Notes: a model not told the origin generated them from the letters alone. DNA of 37,214 nucleotides from Cyanothece sp. BG0011 (GCF_003013815.1 NZ_PRLH01000145.1:1-37214); one strand, 5' to 3'. Shown: positions 15,637 through 25,324, counted from the first letter of the stretch. Numbers and translations are program-made.

Positions 15637-16896
15637 TTAAAAGTCGTAGGTTAACCCGGTAGAAAAATTAATTTCTGAGGTGGGTTTATTATCGGGGGGA
15701 ACCCCTAAATAAATATACTGCAAACGTCCGGTTAATGACCAATTTTCAAACAAGGGCCAAGATAATTCACTAATGGCTAAAATTCGGGAGTCAACCGCAT
15801 CTTCTACAGGAAGACTATAAATAAAAAGTTGACGATAGTTTAACCGTTCAAAAAATAAATCTCGATAACTAATTAAATAATTAACCGTAGGAAAATTAGT
15901 ATCATCGGGTTTACCTAAAGAATCTTCGTATCTGGCCCCTAAACCCAGTCCCATATCTAGACGATGGTTAGGAGATTTACGAAAAATATTAATCCCTGGC
16001 CCTGCAATTAAATTGAGATCATAGTTAATATTATTTTCTTGATCTCGAAGAAAAGTATTATAGGTAAAAAATTTCCAAGTTTCATCAAAGTGATGGCGAT
16101 ATTCTCCTGTTAAATCTATTTTTGTTTGATCTCTATCCATGACTCTTGCACTATCAAAGTTAGTGCTAAATAATCCCCTAAAGGAAAATTCGTCATATTT
16201 CCAGGTCTGTTTTAATCCTAAATTAATACTAAACTCGTTAGTGCTGTTTAAAGCAGACTCGATGTTTCCAGAAAAGCTAATACTTCCGTCTAAAGAGGTG
16301 GGTTGAAACGGAAATAAGGGAACAGGTTCGGATGCTTTTGCAATTAATTGCTGACTTTCTGTAAGTAAGGTATCGGCGGATTTTTTAGGTTGTCTTAAGG
16401 CAATTTCTGTTAAACGTTGGGCTTTGATTAATTGATCTTCTAAACCATTAACTAAAATAATAGTCTCTTCTAAAATTTTCTTGGCTATCTTTCTTTTCCC
16501 TAGGTTTTTGTAAGCTTGAGATAGAGCAAGCATTAACTCGGTTTTTTGACTTAAGTTTTCTAGAGATTGAATAGTTTCTAATGATTGATTAAGAATTGTT
16601 ATTGCTTTTTTCTGTTGTCCTAATTCTGCATATTTCTGAGCAATTTTTATTAATAATTCCTGCTGTGCTTGAACATCTTTTAAAGAGTTGGCAACCTCTA
16701 AAGCTTTCTCTAAAGTGTCTATTTTACTAACATTTTTTTCCTTTTTTGTCAAGTAATTGAGTTGAGGTATATTATGATCAATTCCCTGATAAGTTAAGTT
16801 AGAGGTTGGACTGGCGAGGACTTTTTTCTCTTCTTTATTAATGACACCGGTCATTAAAAGTGTAGTGAGAAGTAAAGAATTAAACAAGAAGGCCAT
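15637..16896 (-). CDS. TPR protein with C-terminal DUF481 outer-membrane barrel
   Basis: The N-terminus is hydrophobic (residues 1-18) and probably a signal peptide, though its cleavage site (near VLASP) is not certain. Residues 60-170 form three or so tetratricopeptide-type helix pairs (LLIKIAQKYAELGQQKKAITI; LMLALSQAYKNLGKRKIAKKI). From about residue 205 the sequence becomes alternating aromatic and polar beta-strands, as in the DUF481/YdiY family of salt-induced outer-membrane proteins. It ends with a terminal phenylalanine (TGLTYDF), a typical signal for barrel insertion. It is probably an outer-membrane protein with a periplasmic TPR domain; its cargo is unknown. Confidence 0.8.
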   Translation of the reverse strand: MAFLFNSLLLTTLLMTGVINKEEKKVLASPTSNLTYQGIDHNIPQLNYLTKKEKNVSKIDTLEKALEVANSLKDVQAQQELLIKIAQKYAELGQQKKAITILNQSLETIQSLENLSQKTELMLALSQAYKNLGKRKIAKKILEETIILVNGLEDQLIKAQRLTEIALRQPKKSADTLLTESQQLIAKASEPVPLFPFQPTSLDGSISFSGNIESALNSTNEFSINLGLKQTWKYDEFSFRGLFSTNFDSARVMDRDQTKIDLTGEYRHHFDETWKFFTYNTFLRDQENNINYDLNLIAGPGINIFRKSPNHRLDMGLGLGARYEDSLGKPDDTNFPTVNYLISYRDLFFERLNYRQLFIYSLPVEDAVDSRILAISELSWPLFENWSLTGRLQYIYLGVPPDNKPTSEINFSTGLTYDF

Positions 16897-16966
16897 ATTA
16901 ATTTGATTTTTCTATTTTAACCTTTTTTTGAAAAATATTCCTTGTTTAATATGACCTAAAGCTTGA

Positions 16967-19621
16967 TCAATTGTCAACTCGTTTCATTCTCCGAAAACAG
17001 AGTGTTTCCCAACCATCTTCTAAGATAGTATATAGGACAGGAACCACAATTAAACTCAACACAGACGAAGTAATTAAACCGCCAATAATAGCAACAGCCA
17101 TGGGTTGTCTTAATTCTGCACCAGCACCTAACCCGACTGCAATGGGAAGCATCCCTAAAATGGTAGACGCAGTGGTCATAATAATGGGGCGTAATCTAAT
17201 TTCTCCTGTCTTGAGAATAGCCTGATGACGACTCATTCCCTGTTGTCTTAATTGGTTAGTATAATCCATCAACAGAATAGCATTTTTATCCAATAAACCT
17301 AACAAGAAGATTAACCCAATTAAGGAGATCATGCCAAAATCACTTTGAGTAATTAATAAGGCAAACATCGCACCCACAATAGACAAAGGTAGGGATAATA
17401 ATACCACAAACGACTCTAAAAAGCGACCAAAGGTTATATATAAAATCACCATCATCGAGAGGATAGCAAAGAATAAAGCGATCGCAAATTCTTGGAAAAT
17501 ACTACGCACTTGGGCCGATGCCCCTTGAATATCAAAAGTAACATCATTAGGTAATATTTCTTCAGTGATTCCAATTACTTTCTTCGTCACATCTCCTAAC
17601 CCAGTGCCTTCGGATAAATTAGAAGTTAAATAGATGACTCTTTCTTGTTGAAAATGTTCGATAAATGAGCCTTCTACACTGGCTGATAGTTTAATATCCA
17701 CTAACCCTGGGACGGTTTCTAAACGTTCTTTTAACTGTGTTGCTGTTGTTCCTAAACTCTCTAAATTGTTACTTAAGAGAGCAATTTTTAGGGGACTATC
17801 ATCACCGGTTTCAATGAAAAGAATATCTTCTACACTAATACTTCCCCCTTTTAATTTGGGTAAGGTTTCTCTGATTGCTTCTTGAACTTGGCTAGTGGTT
17901 AAAGTCCGATTATCCTTAAGTTGCACATAAATTCTACCCTTAAGAGGATTACCTTGATAACCGGCAATGGTATAAGCCGATTCAACGTTAGCATCTTCTA
18001 AAACGATACTTTCTAATTTACTACCTACTCGATAATTTTTACTTAATAAAATCTGTTCGGGGGACTCCATTAACCCTTGAAATAAAGAAGGACTGTCCTC
18101 CTCATTCATTCTTTCTTGAGCCGCTTTTAAGCGATTAGGAATTTTTGGATTAGGTAAGGTATAAATAACATTAAATTCTCCCCGATCTAATTTAGGAACA
18201 AACCCTTGAGGAATAAAAGGAATTAACCCCAAACCTACAACAAAACTAACCAACGCAATGCCCACAACTGCTTTACGATGACATAAAGACCAATTTAAAA
18301 TACGACGATAAATCGGCACTAAAATAAACGGTTTAGGCTGATTTTCTTCTCGTCTTCTTCTCGGTTTCAACCAATACATTGCCAAAACAGGGGATAAGGT
18401 TCGAGCGACTAATAAAGAGATTAAAACCGCAGCCGCTACCGTCATTCCAAAGGGTTTAAAAAATTGTCCTAAATTACCTCCAATAAAAGCAATGGGAAGA
18501 AACACAGCCGCTAATGTTAACGTAGAAGCGGATACCGTTAACCCTATTTCATCTGTTCCTTTAATGGCTGCTTCTTTGGGACTCATTCCCTCATCAATAT
18601 GACGAGAAATATTTTCTACATCGACAATAGCATCATCAACAATAATGCCAATTACTAACGCTAACCCTAATAATGTAATGGTTTCTAAATTAAACCCTGC
18701 AATGGCCATAACAATAAAGGTTCCTAGTAAAGACATAGGAATGGCTAAGGCAGTAATTAACGTGGCTTGAAGATTTTTTAAGAAAGGAAAAATCACTAAA
18801 ACCGCTAGAATAATCGCCCCTAATAATGCTTCTAAAGTCGCTTGACTGGCTTCCTCAATATAATCGGCTTGAGTTTCAGCAATAACTAACTGAACATCGG
18901 GTAAACTTTCCCGTAAATTCGTAATTTGTGACTCTATGGCCTCCGCGACATCTAATGTATTGCCGTCCGCTTTTTTAACCACTTGAACTGCTAAGACATC
19001 CTCTTGATTTAATCGGGTTAAAGTAGGAGGATTAGTCGGTGAATTACGATTAAGAATATCTCTGACGGAACTATCCCCTAATAAATCCACTCGTCTCACG
19101 CCGGGAACCCCTTCCAGGGAGGGGATAATTTTTTCTTGGGCAATAGATGCTAAAATTTCCACCGGCTGCGTCTGACTCGAAATGGCATAAGTTACCGCCA
19201 CCGACTCATTTAGGTTAAATGGTGTCACCTCTACTGTGGCCTCAGGGGGTAACTGTGCCTGTTTGATGGCGTTTTTGACAGTTTCTGTCGATTGATCGAG
19301 GTTTAACCCGGCTGCAAAGGCAACATTAATGATGGTTTGGCCAGGATAAGTGGACGAAAACAGTTCCGCCTCTTCTAGCGATCGCAACGAAGTTTCTAGG
19401 GGGTTGGTTAACTGTTTCTCTGTTTCTAAAGCGGTTTCTAAGGGAGCAGAACCCTGAATAATGACCACAGGAAAGGGTATTTCAGGAAATAGGGCGTATT
19501 TGAGGGAACTAAAGGCAAATATTCCCGCCACTGCCACCGCGATCGCCATAAACAGGGTGACTCGTGCATATTTGATCGCCACACGGGATATATTCAGATG
19601 TTCTCGCCAGGATGGTTTCAT
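16967..19621 (-). CDS. Compact RND-family efflux transporter (AcrB/HAE-like) with shortened periplasmic loops
   Basis: Twelve membrane segments and RND hallmarks are present. These are the TM4 acidic pair D329-D330 (IGIIVDDAIVDVENISRH), the TM10 lysine K779 (GLLDKNAILLMDY) and the conserved R-x-L-R-P-I-I-M-T-T segment. It should export hydrophobic substrates using the proton gradient. The 884-aa length is about 165 short of AcrB. Both large loops lack the stretch that in AcrB-type pumps forms the TolC-docking/funnel subdomains (breaks near residues 183-203 and 643-660), while the porter halves remain. No membrane-fusion or outer-membrane partner is encoded nearby. It begins a minus-strand run after a 70-bp gap from the TPR/DUF481 gene. 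Confidence 0.9.
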   Translation of the reverse strand: MKPSWREHLNISRVAIKYARVTLFMAIAVAVAGIFAFSSLKYALFPEIPFPVVIIQGSAPLETALETEKQLTNPLETSLRSLEEAELFSSTYPGQTIINVAFAAGLNLDQSTETVKNAIKQAQLPPEATVEVTPFNLNESVAVTYAISSQTQPVEILASIAQEKIIPSLEGVPGVRRVDLLGDSSVRDILNRNSPTNPPTLTRLNQEDVLAVQVVKKADGNTLDVAEAIESQITNLRESLPDVQLVIAETQADYIEEASQATLEALLGAIILAVLVIFPFLKNLQATLITALAIPMSLLGTFIVMAIAGFNLETITLLGLALVIGIIVDDAIVDVENISRHIDEGMSPKEAAIKGTDEIGLTVSASTLTLAAVFLPIAFIGGNLGQFFKPFGMTVAAAVLISLLVARTLSPVLAMYWLKPRRRREENQPKPFILVPIYRRILNWSLCHRKAVVGIALVSFVVGLGLIPFIPQGFVPKLDRGEFNVIYTLPNPKIPNRLKAAQERMNEEDSPSLFQGLMESPEQILLSKNYRVGSKLESIVLEDANVESAYTIAGYQGNPLKGRIYVQLKDNRTLTTSQVQEAIRETLPKLKGGSISVEDILFIETGDDSPLKIALLSNNLESLGTTATQLKERLETVPGLVDIKLSASVEGSFIEHFQQERVIYLTSNLSEGTGLGDVTKKVIGITEEILPNDVTFDIQGASAQVRSIFQEFAIALFFAILSMMVILYITFGRFLESFVVLLSLPLSIVGAMFALLITQSDFGMISLIGLIFLLGLLDKNAILLMDYTNQLRQQGMSRHQAILKTGEIRLRPIIMTTASTILGMLPIAVGLGAGAELRQPMAVAIIGGLITSSVLSLIVVPVLYTILEDGWETLCFRRMKRVDN

Positions 19622-19708
19622 AAACGGTTGCCGTACTCACACTGTTTCTATGGTTATAGCAAGGTTTGCTGAAAACTAATCTTAAAAAAGTCTTCAGCCG
19701 ACTGGGAT

Positions 19709-19753
19709 CACTGACGAAAATTACTTAAGTATTTATCCTCATTCTCGTCAGTG
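19709..19753 (-). terminator. Inverted repeat downstream of the four-cysteine exported protein
   Basis: CACTGACGA (19709-19717) pairs perfectly with TCGTCAGTG (19745-19753). On the minus strand it starts 10 bp after the stop of the gene at 19764, and a T-run (19690s) follows about 20 nt later. The loop is long (27 nt), so this is a possible rather than a certain terminator. Confidence 0.45.
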
Positions 19754-19763
19754 TAGAGTTTAA

Positions 19764-20096
19764 TTATTCCCAGAGAATGTCGTCAAGAACTTCTTGAGAA
19801 CAATTTTGTCCATAACGGGTTAATGTTCGTCTCGCTGTATTATCTCCATTGCGATATTGAGCGTAAAGGTTAGAAAAAGCTTGGGTTGAGTATTTCTTGC
19901 GTAATGACTCCACCGTACAATTACAGATTTGTTGGGCTTCTGATTGCGTTAACCCTGCTTTTTTCGCTTCAGGAACGCAATTATTATTGTAAAATTGGGT
20001 AAACGGATTGGCAGCATTGGCATTTTGAGCTAAGGATACTGTCCCGAGTCCCAAGGATAAGATGGTCCCGATCAATAGTTTGTAAGTCTTATTCAT
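19764..20096 (-). CDS. Small exported protein with four cysteines
   Basis: The ATG at 20096 gives 110 aa and opens a proper Sec signal peptide (MNKTYKLLIGTILSLGLG..., cleavage near AQNANA). An open frame extends to 20159, but its extra residues are charged and would spoil the signal. The mature part has four cysteines (NNNC, QQICNC, QNC) and a helical repeat-like middle (SEAQQICNCTVESLRKKYS). The spacing suggests two disulfides. I do not recognise the family with certainty. Confidence 0.75.
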   Translation of the reverse strand: MNKTYKLLIGTILSLGLGTVSLAQNANAANPFTQFYNNNCVPEAKKAGLTQSEAQQICNCTVESLRKKYSTQAFSNLYAQYRNGDNTARRTLTRYGQNCSQEVLDDILWE

Positions 20097-20294
20097 AGGA
20101 TATTTTCGGCGTAAAGAATAGAACGAAAGGCTTTTATTATTAACACGCCTCACCTCCATTTTTAGTCTATACTCCCCATTGAGACGAGGGTGAAGGTCGT
20201 TATGTCAGTTTCTACGACTGCACAAGTCAGTTTAATCTCTCAGATAAGTGTTACGTTTCTTCAGAAAAATTTAGGTTTTGTCTCAGTTTAACCC

Positions 20295-20324
20295 TTGTCT
20301 TGGTTGAATGATCTTTGTTATACT
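20295..20324 (+). promoter_or_regulatory. Putative promoter of tRNA-Cys
   Basis: TTGTCT (20295-20300) and TATACT (20319-20324) are separated by 18 bp. The predicted start is near 20331, about 10 bp before the mature tRNA. Confidence 0.55.
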
Positions 20325-20340
20325 TGTAAGAGTGTCTAAT

Positions 20341-20411
<71 letters not shown>

Positions 20412-20452
20412 TAAATTTTTTTGATAATGTTACTGTTATTAACAGAGTTGAA

Positions 20453-21706
20453 TTATCTTAATAAAAATAAGAGGGTTTGAAACACTCCAACCAAAAACCC
20501 TAAAATTCCCCCTAAATTAACAATCGCTTGTAATTCACTTTTAACAATACCTTGGACTGCCATTTCTAAGTTTTCAGGAGAAGTCGCATTAACCCTATCA
20601 ATGATAACTTTATCAATGGATAAAATAGGAATAACTTGAGACACAATTTTCTCTAAATCCTCCTCTAAATATCTTTCGAGGATCAACGCTAATTCCTCGC
20701 TAATGGTTTCTAGAGATGTGGTTAAAGCGGATGAGGTTTGCAGTCGATTAATAATTAAAATAGACAATTGTTCCCAATCAACGGTTTTACCAAAATCTTG
20801 AATAAATTTTCCCCCACTTTGTTGAACATAAACTTGGACGGTTTCACGGGTTGTTTTACGAAGTTGTCTAACAGTAGAAACGGGTAAATTTTGTAAAGAA
20901 AGACTCTTTAACCATTCTCTTAACCGACTCCGTACTTCTAAAGAGAGTAAAATTTCTTTTAACCTGGTATTAGCAACTTCTTTCTCTTCTAAACAAAAAC
21001 TTCTTAATCGTAATAAAGTATTACGAACTCCGAATAAATTGGCCACCACCCAATAAGTTCCACTGGTTTTTTCTCTAACCCCTTCATCAATAACTTGAAT
21101 ATTTCTTTCTGTTAAAAAATCCACTAATGCTTGTCGTAAAATCTCAGGAGGCAAAACCCCCTCTAACAACCAATCTGCAAACTGTCTCGCTTGGGTATCT
21201 GTTAATTTAAAATCTAAAAGAATTTGATCAAAAATTTGATTAATTTGATCTTCTAAAAAATCCTGACGACGAGCTAACGCTTTTAAAAGTCGAGGTAAAG
21301 ATTGACTAAATAAATCTTCTAAAATTCCAGATAAAATCTTTGCTGTTTTCTGTTCTTTATCAGATTTTACTTGTTGAATCCCTAAGTTTAATAACCATAA
21401 AATAGCCGCTTTTACCCGTTCAGTTTTTAATAAACGTTTTGCTAATTTTTGGAGTTCTTCTGGGGTTAATAATGACCCCATAATGGTATCAGAAACCTTT
21501 TGAGCTAATCGTCCTTGATTGCGAGGAATTAACCCTGGCGTAAAGGGTAAACGACGTTTACCAATATAAATGGCCTTGTAAGGACGAAATAACATATTAA
21601 TAGCGATATCATTGGTAAAATAACCAATAATAGACCCGGCTATAGGGGGAATAACAATGGTAGAAATTAGCGATAAATTAATGGAAGAAATGTCTAACAA
21701 AGTCAT
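20453..21706 (-). CDS. DUF445 family membrane protein
   Basis: The 417-aa protein opens with a hydrophobic segment and the DUF445/UPF0754 signature: [24 protein letters not shown] and [22 protein letters not shown] long, helix-rich, probably coiled middle region follows. It ends with a second membrane anchor ([20 protein letters not shown]). The family is widespread in bacteria and has no assigned biochemical role. The gene is convergent with tRNA-Cys (42 bp apart) and lies 63 bp downstream of menG on the same strand. Confidence 0.88.
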   Translation of the reverse strand: MTLLDISSINLSLISTIVIPPIAGSIIGYFTNDIAINMLFRPYKAIYIGKRRLPFTPGLIPRNQGRLAQKVSDTIMGSLLTPEELQKLAKRLLKTERVKAAILWLLNLGIQQVKSDKEQKTAKILSGILEDLFSQSLPRLLKALARRQDFLEDQINQIFDQILLDFKLTDTQARQFADWLLEGVLPPEILRQALVDFLTERNIQVIDEGVREKTSGTYWVVANLFGVRNTLLRLRSFCLEEKEVANTRLKEILLSLEVRSRLREWLKSLSLQNLPVSTVRQLRKTTRETVQVYVQQSGGKFIQDFGKTVDWEQLSILIINRLQTSSALTTSLETISEELALILERYLEEDLEKIVSQVIPILSIDKVIIDRVNATSPENLEMAVQGIVKSELQAIVNLGGILGFLVGVFQTLLFLLR

Positions 21707-21742
21707 GATAAATAATTAAGAAGTTTAACTCATTTTTAAGAG

Positions 21743-21787
21743 TTATCAGCTATCAGTTAAATTTATTGATCACTGTTCACGGTTCAC
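21743..21787. repeat. Degenerate heptamer repeats overlapping the end of menG
   Basis: TTATCAG and CTATCAG (21743-21756) are followed, after 10 bp, by TGATCAC, TGTTCAC and GGTTCAC (21767-21787). The second block contains the menG stop codon and last codons. It belongs to the same 7-bp repeat family as the arrays at 14444 and 26960. Confidence 0.7.
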
Positions 21788-22498
21788 CGTTTTTGTTCCC
21801 ACTAAAACCCCCATCATTCCCCCGGCAATGGGATAATGGATGACAGGATTAAAGCCTACCTTTTGGGCTAATTTAACTTGTTCTGTTCCCAAAGGAAATC
21901 TTTCTAAACTGGGCATAATATAGGCATATTCTTCTTTTAAGCCATAATAATTGGCCAGAGGAACCACTAAGTTATCAAGATACCATTTTTGGAAGGCTTG
22001 TTGCCAAGATTGGGAAGGACGATGAAAGTCGAGAATAGCAACTTTAGCCTTGGGTTTAAGGACACGGTGTATTTCTTTTAAACAACGGGGGATATCCGTC
22101 ACATTTCGCAACCCATAGCCCATAGTGGCACAATCAAAGGTGTTATCTTCAAAGGGTAAATTTAAGGCATCTCCTTGTACCCATTCTAACGGTAACATAG
22201 GATACTTCTCATAAGCCCGTTGAGATGCGATCGCTAATAATTCTTGAGAAAAATCTAATCCAATAACTTTCCCTGTTTTTCCAACTTTACGGGCTAATAA
22301 TTGACTTAAATCACCACTACCACAGCAAATATCTAACCCCATATCCCCTGATTTCGGTTCACTCCAGTTGACGGACATTTGTTTCCAGATACGATGCTGT
22401 CCAAAACTTAACCAATGATTGAATTGATCATAAATTGGAGCAATGCGATTAAATATCGTTTGAATATCCGTAGCAGAATGCCAAGTATTGTCACTCAT
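21770..22498 (-). CDS. menG: Demethylphylloquinone (2-phytyl-1,4-naphthoquinone) methyltransferase MenG
   Basis: This is an SAM-dependent class I methyltransferase of the UbiE/MenG family; in cyanobacteria this enzyme makes the last methylation of phylloquinone, the photosystem I cofactor. SAM motif I is GLDICCGSGDLSQLLA, and the family-specific motifs are FNRIAPIYDQFNHWLSFGQH and CATMGYGLRNVTD. A C-terminal substrate segment is PLANYYGLKEEYAYIMPSLE. The ATG at 22498 (242 aa) is chosen over a TTG at 22516. The last residues (VNREQ) are encoded within a heptamer repeat. Confidence 0.93.
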   Translation of the reverse strand: MSDNTWHSATDIQTIFNRIAPIYDQFNHWLSFGQHRIWKQMSVNWSEPKSGDMGLDICCGSGDLSQLLARKVGKTGKVIGLDFSQELLAIASQRAYEKYPMLPLEWVQGDALNLPFEDNTFDCATMGYGLRNVTDIPRCLKEIHRVLKPKAKVAILDFHRPSQSWQQAFQKWYLDNLVVPLANYYGLKEEYAYIMPSLERFPLGTEQVKLAQKVGFNPVIHYPIAGGMMGVLVGTKTVNREQ

Positions 22499-22699
22499 TA
22501 TTAATGGCTGATACAATGGAGTTTCAACTATTATCTAATAGTTTGTCACTATTTTAAACATGAAGTCAGTCTAAATCCATATCAATCCGATATTTTTTTT
22601 AGTTATTTTCAGAATTTTTTGGGGCTATTTTTCTATTTTTTATTCTTGTTCACATAGATTCAGACAATAACAATTAATGTCTAGCAAAATAACTGAAAT

Positions 22700-22730
22700 G
22701 GTGGGTTACGAAAAATTTTAATAACCCACC
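22700..22730 (-). terminator. Stem-loop downstream of the 115-aa hypothetical gene
   Basis: GGTGGGTTA (22700-22708) and TAACCCACC (22722-22730) pair perfectly with a 13-nt AT-rich loop, 12 bp after the stop of the minus-strand gene at 22743. It lacks a strong T-tract. Confidence 0.5.
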
Positions 22731-22742
22731 TTATCTTTATGG

Positions 22743-23090
22743 TTATTCAGAATCGGTCAAACCTTCTTTATCTGAAGAAAGATGATCTAAAAACGCCCGA
22801 AGTTTCATCCGTGCAATATAAGGCCATCCTCCCGTTTCTTCAATATCGAGCAATAAATGATACAAATCGTTGCGAGTGTTCGGTAAAGACGGTTCAAATA
22901 AATTAACCCGAATGTCTTGATGTAACTGTTCAAGGGTTCGTAGTAACTCAAGTATCTGGTGAGGATCATCCTTACATTGTTGGGATACTCTATTGACTCT
23001 CATGGCAATCTCTTCTAGAGACGCTGGAAAAGAACCATTAGAGGGGTTAAAGGACTGATCGGTTGTAGTTGGTGTGTTTGCTTGTTCCAT
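22743..23090 (-). CDS. Conserved hypothetical protein (115 aa)
   Basis: I do not recognise a named family. The protein is soluble and mostly helical after a Thr/Asn-rich disordered start: SLEEIAMRVNRVSQQC, ILELLRTLEQLHQDIR, YHLLLDIEETGGWPYIARMKLRAFLDHL. It is upstream of and divergent from psbO with about 220 bp between the starts. The composition looks like an ordinary cyanobacterial gene. Confidence 0.72.
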   Translation of the reverse strand: MEQANTPTTTDQSFNPSNGSFPASLEEIAMRVNRVSQQCKDDPHQILELLRTLEQLHQDIRVNLFEPSLPNTRNDLYHLLLDIEETGGWPYIARMKLRAFLDHLSSDKEGLTDSE

Positions 23091-23309
23091 CTAAAATTCT
23101 TGCTCTTTTCCCTAGCCATACCCATGATAAAAGATTTTCGGGTAAAAAGAATTCCTAACTTATAAGGGATGTTGGGGACGAATTTTGGTAGAGTAGATCC
23201 CGATGCAATTGCCTAACTTGTCCAAAAGACTATTAAGATTATCTCCTGTGCGAGTGATGGCCATAGAGACAAGACATTTTAATTTGAGATTGACAAAGCG
23301 AGGATGATT

Positions 23310-24137
23310 ATGAGGTTTCGTGCATTACTGATTGCTTTTCTGGCATTATGTCTGGGTTTTATTACCGCTTGTAGCGAAGGCCCAGCCAATGCGGTTAATC
23401 CCCAGGATTTAACCTACGATGAAATTTTAAACACCGGACTAGCTAACAAATGTCCCCAAATTTCTGAGTTTACACGGGGTTCTATTCCTATCGAACCAGG
23501 TCAAACTTATTTCGTTGATGACCTCTGTTTAGAACCTCAAGAGTATTTTGTAAAAGAAGAACCAGTTAATAAACGCCAAGAAGCAGAATATGTTCCCGGT
23601 AAGTTATTAACTCGTTATACCACTAGCTTAGAGCAAATTAGTGGCAAAATTACCGTTGATGAAAATGGGGTTGTTACCTTTCAAGAAGAAGGTGGGATTG
23701 ATTTCCAACCTGTTACCGTTCAACTCCCTGGAGGCGAACAAGTTCCTTTCTTCTTTACTATCAAAAACTTAGTGGGTAAAACTGAACCTGGGTTTAGTTC
23801 TATCAATAGTTCCATTGACTTTGAAGGTGATTTTAGGGTTCCTTCTTATCGGGGTGCCACTTTCCTCGACCCCAAAGGTCGTGGGTTAGCCACTGGTTAT
23901 GATAATGCGGTGGCTTTACCAGCTACGGCCGATAAAGAGGACTATGCTAACGTGAAACAAACCCCCATTGGTAAAGGAGAAATTTCTCTTCAAGTAACCA
24001 AGGTCGATCAAGCAACCGGAGAAATTGCCGGTGTATTTGAAAGTGAACAGCCTTCTGATACCGATTTAGGAGCTAAAGAACCCGTTGATGTGAAAATTCG
24101 TGGTATTTTCTATGCTCGTGTTACCCCTGAAGCCTAA
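23310..24137 (+). CDS. psbO: Photosystem II manganese-stabilizing protein PsbO
   Basis: PsbO is the lumenal extrinsic subunit that stabilises the Mn4CaO5 oxygen-evolving cluster. The sequence matches throughout: LTYDEILNTGLANKCPQI, FVKEEPVNKRQEAEYVPGKL, LPGGEQVPFFFTIKNLVG, GYDNAVALPA, and the C-terminal ESEQPSDTDLGAKEP then IRGIFYARV. The conserved disulfide cysteines are in ANKCPQ and DDLCLEP. I prefer the ATG at 23310, which has GAGG six bases upstream; the ATG two codons earlier abuts the GAGG. The signal region contains FITAC, a lipobox-like site, as well as a signal-peptidase-I-like ANA site. A strong terminator follows. Confidence 0.97.
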   Translation: MRFRALLIAFLALCLGFITACSEGPANAVNPQDLTYDEILNTGLANKCPQISEFTRGSIPIEPGQTYFVDDLCLEPQEYFVKEEPVNKRQEAEYVPGKLLTRYTTSLEQISGKITVDENGVVTFQEEGGIDFQPVTVQLPGGEQVPFFFTIKNLVGKTEPGFSSINSSIDFEGDFRVPSYRGATFLDPKGRGLATGYDNAVALPATADKEDYANVKQTPIGKGEISLQVTKVDQATGEIAGVFESEQPSDTDLGAKEPVDVKIRGIFYARVTPEA

Positions 24138-24180
24138 GGCTGACAAAAATGTAAATTCTGCTACATTATTTTCATAAACG

Positions 24181-24205
24181 AAAGGGGCAATGCGCCCCTT
24201 TTTTT
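24181..24205 (+). terminator. Rho-independent terminator of psbO
   Basis: AGGGGC and GCCCCT flank a short AATGC loop (24183-24199), followed by a run of seven T. It lies 44 bp after the psbO stop. Confidence 0.9.
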
Positions 24206-24496
24206 GACCTTAATCTTTTGTTATATTTTATTTACAAAACTTCATTGTTTGCTCAAGGTTAAATCATTCTATCTTCAAACTAATTGAAAAGACTAAAACC
24301 CTTGAAATTAGGTTTTTTCCGACTCCTCTTTAACTCCATTGATCATCGCTTTTTCTGTTATCTAACCTCAAAGCTTGTAAGAATTCTTAATAAAAATTTG
24401 CACCAAATCAAGATACGCTACACAACTAGGCGGTTTTTAAACTTTTGTCATTAAGTCACCGATCTAGTGTTCACTTAAATAACAGGAAAAGATAGC
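24206..24496. other. Intergenic region carrying the ho1 promoter
   Basis: This AT-rich stretch of about 290 bp follows the psbO terminator and precedes ho1. No ORF or RNA gene is seen. An AGGAAAAG ribosome binding site lies just before the ho1 ATG; a convincing -35/-10 pair could not be singled out. Confidence 0.5.
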
Positions 24497-25216
24497 ATGA
24501 GCGTTAATTTAGCAACCATGTTACGGGAAGGCACAAAAAAGTCCCATACAATGGCAGAAAATGTTGGTTTTGTCAAGTGTTTTTTGAAAGGAGTTGTTGA
24601 AAAGAATTCCTATCGAACATTGGTGGCTAATCTCTATTTTGTCTATAGTGCCATGGAAGAGGAAATGGAGAAACTACGCCATCACGAATTGGTTTCTAAA
24701 ATTTACTTTCCCCAGTTGCATCGCAAGCAATCTTTAGAGAAAGATTTAAGCTTTTATTATGGAGCCAATTGGCGCAATGAAGTCGCCCCTTCAGAAGCAG
24801 CACAAGCTTACGTAGCACGCATCCATGAGGTGGCTCAAAGCCAACCTGAGTTATTAGCAGCCCATTCTTACACCCGTTATTTAGGGGATTTATCTGGGGG
24901 ACAAATTCTTAAGAAAATTGCCCAACGGGCGATGAATTTAGGGGAAAATGGCGGAACAGCTTTTTATGAGTTTGACACCATTTCTGACGAAAAAGCCTTT
25001 AAAAATGAGTATCGTCAAGCATTAAATGAATTACCCATTGACCAAGCAACGGCCGAGAAGATTGTTGATGAAGCTAATGCAGCTTTTGGCATGAACATGA
25101 AAATGTTTATGGAGTTAGAAGGTAACTTAATTAAAGCCATTGGCATTATGGTCTTTAATACCTTAACTCGTCGTCGCAGTAAAGGAAGCACTGAGTTAGC
25201 AGGGGCCGAACAATAA
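24497..25216 (+). CDS. ho1: Heme oxygenase 1 (ferredoxin-dependent)
   Basis: The enzyme opens heme to biliverdin IXalpha, CO and Fe2+, the first step to phycocyanobilin and other bilins. The proximal heme ligand is H17 in KKSHTMAENVGF. Further hallmarks are the distal-helix segment YTRYLGDLSGGQILKKIAQ and an N-terminal LATMLREGTKKSH. The 239-aa length is right for cyanobacterial HO1. The C-terminus has a short hydrophobic stretch (KAIGIMVFNTLTRRRS) rather than a membrane anchor. It is an apparently single gene followed by an inverted repeat. The closely related HO2 cannot be fully excluded. Confidence 0.94.
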   Translation: MSVNLATMLREGTKKSHTMAENVGFVKCFLKGVVEKNSYRTLVANLYFVYSAMEEEMEKLRHHELVSKIYFPQLHRKQSLEKDLSFYYGANWRNEVAPSEAAQAYVARIHEVAQSQPELLAAHSYTRYLGDLSGGQILKKIAQRAMNLGENGGTAFYEFDTISDEKAFKNEYRQALNELPIDQATAEKIVDEANAAFGMNMKMFMELEGNLIKAIGIMVFNTLTRRRSKGSTELAGAEQ

Positions 25217-25246
25217 GGTCAAACGTTAAGACAATTAAAATTTACA

Positions 25247-25307
25247 TAACAATCCTGGCAGCTTGGTTCTGGTTAGACTAATCGTTATCAAGTTATCAGG
25301 ATTGTTA
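25247..25307 (+). terminator. Inverted repeat downstream of ho1
   Basis: TAACAATCCTG (25247-25257) pairs perfectly with CAGGATTGTTA (25297-25307). The 39-nt interior is long, and the T-tail (GCTTTTG) is modest. It may end ho1 and the convergent small ORF transcripts. Confidence 0.5.
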
Positions 25308-25324
25308 GCTTTTGAAATGAGTCA

